Of a stretch of 21,168 nt of DNA, positions 18,580 through 21,168 are shown in pieces. Location of the stretch: positions 1-21,168 of the forward strand of contig JALRDG010000142.1 of the NCBI GenBank assembly GCA_023257055.1. Direction: 5' to 3'. The notes beneath the pieces are model-generated. The model made no database searches. It was not told the DNA's origin and saw only the letters and a list, made by a program, of their open reading frames with translations. Numbering within the stretch: the stretch's first letter is position 1; every line of letters starts with the position of its first letter. The position numbers and the translations under genes were made by a program. The DNA comes from Candidatus Saccharimonadia bacterium (lineage in GTDB: Bacteria > Patescibacteriota > Saccharimonadia > Saccharimonadales > Saccharimonadaceae).

Positions 18580-19146
18580 ATGCAGGAGTCAGAGGCATCG
18601 ATATATGTAGTCGGAGGGTTGCCGCGGACGGGTAAGACGACCGTGGCAGAGCGCTTGGCGCATGATTTACGAATAGGCTCGATGGAGACAGATCACATAC
18701 GGGTATTATTTAAGCCGACACCTACTTCTAAAATCCGGACGGATTCTGGCGAAGACATAAAAGTAGTTACGAAAAAGTTGCGACCAAGACTCGAGAGCCT
18801 TGTGGAATGGTTGGCGAACGGTAACATTGATTTTGTATTAAACGGGGAATGTATTGACCCACGCATGATCGCGGCGTCGCCGTACCAGGCTCGTATACGA
18901 AGCTGTTTCATGGGGCTGAATGATCCTGACGGGGCATTTGCACGGATACGCGAAGTTGCCGATCCTAGCGATTGGGCGAATCAGAAGTCGGACGAGGAAC
19001 TACGCCGTATTCTGGAAAAATACGCTGCCCGCAGCCAAGCGCTTGCAAAAACGTGCATGAAGCTCACGCTACCCTATGTTGATGCGTCAGCTGATTTTAC
19101 GATGGCCCAAGAATGGGTGTACGAAACGCTTACGCAAGGAAGCTAG
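18580..19146 (+). CDS. P-loop kinase-like ATPase, 188 aa
   Basis: AAA/kinase-type protein with Walker A GLPRTGKTTVAERLA (residues 13-21 for the loop). METDHIRVLFKPTP supplies a nucleoside/sugar-kinase-like DxxR segment. VEWLANGNIDFVLNGECIDP could be the second acidic strand, and MGLNDPDGAFARIREVADP resembles the C-terminal part of 2-phosphoglycerate-kinase-like or zeta-toxin-like kinases. The substrate is unknown. AGGAG is seven bases before the ATG. No partner gene is obvious, and no antitoxin-like ORF is adjacent. Confidence 0.78.
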   Translation: MQESEASIYVVGGLPRTGKTTVAERLAHDLRIGSMETDHIRVLFKPTPTSKIRTDSGEDIKVVTKKLRPRLESLVEWLANGNIDFVLNGECIDPRMIAASPYQARIRSCFMGLNDPDGAFARIREVADPSDWANQKSDEELRRILEKYAARSQALAKTCMKLTLPYVDASADFTMAQEWVYETLTQGS

Positions 19147-19263
19147 TGGGGTAGTCGTGGCCATGATACATGAATGTCCATGAAATAGTATGTATCGATA
19201 TAACTTGTGTTAGTGACATATATAACTGCGCTAAACGTACGGTTTCGGTAGTATTGATGTATT

Positions 19264-19743
19264 ATGAGTCAGTATACACAAGGCAGTAAACGACGGCAGA
19301 AAAAGCCAAAACCTATCCATACGGCTGAAGAATTCGGTCTCGACGTACTTTCGAGCGAGGATGATTTGTTTCGCTGGTTTTTGCTGGCGTATTTGTTGGG
19401 AAAGCCAATTCAGTCTACGGTAGCAGCGAACACATGGAAATTATTTATTGAGCGCAAAGTTGATACGCCATGGGCGATTGCCGACATGCCGTATCGTACA
19501 CTTGTCGGAATATTACACGAAGGAAAATATACACGGTATCAAGAAGTTGCGTCGCGGTCATTGCAAACATGCATGGGGCAATTGATTCGTGATTACGAGG
19601 GCTCATTGATGATAATGATCGAAAGTAGCTATGACGAGGATGAATTTTCGAAGCGCCTCCAAAAGCTCTATGGTGTCGGCCCAAAGACGGCTGAAATTAT
19701 TATGCGAGAAACTGAAGAGTATTTCGCACGACGCGTGGAATAG
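19264..19743 (+). CDS. HhH-GPD-like DNA-binding protein lacking the catalytic Asp, 159 aa
   Basis: It resembles the helical core of endonuclease III-type DNA glycosylases: FRWFLLAYLLGKPIQSTVAA corresponds to the first helices, LVGILHEGKYTRYQEVASRS to the middle, and LYGVGPKTAEIIMRE (about 135-150) is the helix-hairpin-helix with the lysine of bifunctional enzymes. The protein stops about 14 residues later (EEYFARRVE), before the usual VDTH segment carrying the catalytic Asp and before the iron-sulfur cluster. It may bind DNA without cleaving it, or use other residues. The N-terminus is Lys/Arg-rich. The putative promoter TAGTAT is nine bases before the ATG. Confidence 0.72.
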   Translation: MSQYTQGSKRRQKKPKPIHTAEEFGLDVLSSEDDLFRWFLLAYLLGKPIQSTVAANTWKLFIERKVDTPWAIADMPYRTLVGILHEGKYTRYQEVASRSLQTCMGQLIRDYEGSLMIMIESSYDEDEFSKRLQKLYGVGPKTAEIIMRETEEYFARRVE

Positions 19744-19770
19744 CTTTTTGGCCTACTAGTGTAAAAACAG

Positions 19771-19779
19771 TGGTATACT
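19771..19779 (+). promoter_or_regulatory. Extended -10 promoter of the PAS gene
   Basis: TGG-TATACT; the gap to ATG 19789 is nine bases, and to an alternative GTG at 19783 three bases. Confidence 0.6.
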
Positions 19780-19788
19780 GGGGTGACT

Positions 19789-20235
19789 ATGCGTAGCTTA
19801 CCAACAGATAAACTTATAAGCTGTTTTTACGACTCTTCTGAAGATTGTGTAAAGGTGCTAGATGTTAATGGCACCTTAATGTCGTTTAATCCGAATGGGT
19901 TTAAGATTATGGAAATTGATGACCCGAAGGCAGTTATTGGAAAAGACTGGCTTGCTTTCTGGAAGGGAAATTTGCACGATATAGCATCGGCTGCATTCGA
20001 AAAGGCCCGGGCTGGTACGCTTGCGAAATTTGAGGGGTACTGCCCAACCTTTAAGGGAACGATGAAGTACTGGGAGGTGACGATTGCACCGCTACATAAT
20101 GAATACGGCGACGTCCAGTGGTTGCTCGTTAGTTCGCGAGATGAGACACGGCGTAAAAACACGGAAGAGGAAGTTAAGCGGCTACGAAAGCGAGTCGTAG
20201 AGCTAGAAAAAATGCTCCCGGCAGTATCCCGTTAG
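19789..20235 (+). CDS. Stand-alone PAS-domain protein with C-terminal coiled coil, 148 aa
   Basis: One PAS sensor domain: LISCFYDSSEDCVKVLDVNG, TLMSFNPNGFKIMEIDDPKA, then KYWEVTIAPLHNEYGDVQWL and VSSRDETRRKNTEEE. These are the standard PAS_4-type strands and the DxT linker. It ends in a short coiled coil (VKRLRKRVVELEKML) without a kinase, GGDEF or DNA-binding output, so it probably acts by dimerising with another protein. The ATG is preferred over the upstream GTG because of promoter spacing. A terminator follows the stop. Confidence 0.85.
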   Translation: MRSLPTDKLISCFYDSSEDCVKVLDVNGTLMSFNPNGFKIMEIDDPKAVIGKDWLAFWKGNLHDIASAAFEKARAGTLAKFEGYCPTFKGTMKYWEVTIAPLHNEYGDVQWLLVSSRDETRRKNTEEEVKRLRKRVVELEKMLPAVSR

Positions 20236-20261
20236 GGGGCGTGGTTTGGAGGATTTGAGAA

Positions 20262-20292
20262 AATAGCCCTGCATTGCAAGGCTTATTTTTTT
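20262..20292 (+). terminator. Terminator of the PAS gene
   Basis: AATAGCC and GGCTTATT arms with an inner TGCA/TGCA pairing, followed by a run of T residues. Confidence 0.78.
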
Positions 20293-20411
20293 GCGCACTA
20301 CTGAGTGACTGCCGGCCTGCTGCGATACTGCTTGTGACATATTTCACTGTTTTTTTCGGCGTTACCCCTGATAATAATACTCACAGCGACTAATCAGGAG
20401 GCGTAGCATCT

Positions 20412-21168
20412 ATGAATAAAGTTACTCAGCAGGTAATCGATGAATTGACGAGACAGGATGACGGTATCAAGCTGACAATCTACATGCCGACACAAAGGAT
20501 TTCAACGCCACCCACGATACAGGAAGATAAAATTCGATATAAGAATCTTATTCGCAAAGGGCATGATCAGTGGTGCGAGAAGGGTGACGAACAACAGGCG
20601 GCTGACATTTTCGCGAAGCTTGAGGCAAAGCTTACCGACGAGTCTTTCTGGGAGGGTACGACCGAAGGGTTGGCGGTTTTTGTCGACGAAAACAGTCTAC
20701 AGTGGTATCACTTGCCAATGGAATGCGAAGAGCGCGTTTGTGTAACGGAGAAGTTTGAAGTAACACCGCTGCATATCGTTATGAACTATGACCAGCCATA
20801 CTATGTGTTAGCACTTGCTCTGCATGGCGCCCGACTATATAAAGGTGATGCATATGAGTTGTCGCCTCTATCGATTGACTTTCCTACGAGCCCAGAGGAT
20901 GCTCTGAATATCGATGAGATGTTCAACAATAGCAACACGCAGCGCGGATATGAGGGGCCGGCAAGTTCTGGATATGCGATTAGCACGCATGGATCGGGTG
21001 ATTCGAACCGAGCCGGAGAGGCTGAGCGCTTACAGTACTTTAGAATTATTGATGACATTATCTTGAAGGCGAAAGAGGTCGATGTGCATTCACCGATACT
21101 TATCGCCGCTGCTGAAGACGAAATCAGCGACTATAAGAATGTTAGCAAATTGCCAAACCTTGTAAAGG
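20412..21168 (+). CDS. eRF1-like (baeRF-family) protein, 3' end cut by window edge
   Basis: The open frame starts at ATG 20412, with AGGAGG ten bases before it, and runs to the window end (252 codons seen). It resembles the bacterial archaeo-eukaryotic release factor families: an N-terminal segment IKLTIYMPTQRISTPPT (the LTIYLPT-like strand), a helical linker, EGLAVFVDENSLQWYHLP, VTEKFEVTPLHIVM, and LALALHGARLYKGDAYELSP, which matches the domain 2 strand with its fLA-x-G-x-a-R-L pattern. The eRF1-like C-terminal domain lies beyond the window. Function is not settled; ribosome rescue or an RNA/stress role is proposed for such proteins. Confidence 0.75.
   Translation, partial: MNKVTQQVIDELTRQDDGIKLTIYMPTQRISTPPTIQEDKIRYKNLIRKGHDQWCEKGDEQQAADIFAKLEAKLTDESFWEGTTEGLAVFVDENSLQWYHLPMECEERVCVTEKFEVTPLHIVMNYDQPYYVLALALHGARLYKGDAYELSPLSIDFPTSPEDALNIDEMFNNSNTQRGYEGPASSGYAISTHGSGDSNRAGEAERLQYFRIIDDIILKAKEVDVHSPILIAAAEDEISDYKNVSKLPNLVK

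Overview
The window looks like a chromosomal segment of a Candidatus Saccharibacteria (TM7) or related Patescibacteria/CPR bacterium. This is an inference from three things: the order rnc, rpsP, KH-domain RNA-binding protein, trmD; many very small single-gene transcription units; and extended -10 promoters placed directly against start codons. The genetic code is standard. Base composition is patchy: AT-rich single-gene islands (about 30% GC in the 60-base row starting at 15421) alternate with GC-rich genes (about 65% in the row at 10741 and about 75% in the row at 2041; counted by hand).

Region 1 (1-6500) carries conserved plus-strand information-processing genes: rnc (5' truncated by the window edge), rpsP, a KH protein and trmD. 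Between them lie at least six small minus-strand genes. Most have a near-consensus TTGACA-N17-TAnnnT promoter, a strong Shine-Dalgarno and a GC-rich hairpin terminator of their own. The last such unit, at 6346-6514, has an exact consensus promoter and a terminator but only a 15-codon ORF, so it is probably a small RNA.

Region 2 (6530-8470) has tRNA-Gln(CUG), the C-terminal piece of a large serine recombinase, and a TraG/VirD4-type ATPase that has lost its N-terminus. This looks like the scar of a mobile element beside a tRNA gene.

Region 3 (8587-12057) holds a thymidylate-synthase-like gene, divergent from a GC-rich, tightly coupled four-gene operon: a CxxC protein, a GTP-cyclohydrolase-II-like enzyme, an OMP-decarboxylase-like enzyme and a guanylate-kinase-like P-loop protein. 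All five plausibly act on nucleotides. The operon has its own terminator and foreign-looking composition. It may be an undescribed nucleotide-modification or nucleotide-derived metabolite pathway.

Region 4 (12583-17100) contains a HAD-like gene, a decayed PLD-domain gene, and then an array of about nine dispersed repeats. Each well-preserved repeat has a block resembling a tRNA 3' end (CCCAGCCA), a spacer, and a C(UUCG)G-capped hairpin terminator. Most are followed at once by an extended -10 promoter and a leaderless single-gene cassette: small membrane proteins, an acetyltransferase, a hypothetical protein and a broken MFS fragment. The tRNA-Gln at 6573 has a closely similar CCCAGCCATA-plus-hairpin 3' flank. 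The array therefore looks like repeated integration of minimal cassettes at a tRNA-end/terminator attachment sequence. No integrase lies in the array.

Region 5 (17181-21168) carries ordinary accessory genes: a DEDD-type exonuclease, a CYTH protein, a P-loop kinase, an HhH protein, a PAS protein and an eRF1-like (baeRF-type) protein cut by the window end. No CRISPR array, rRNA or intact integrase was seen.
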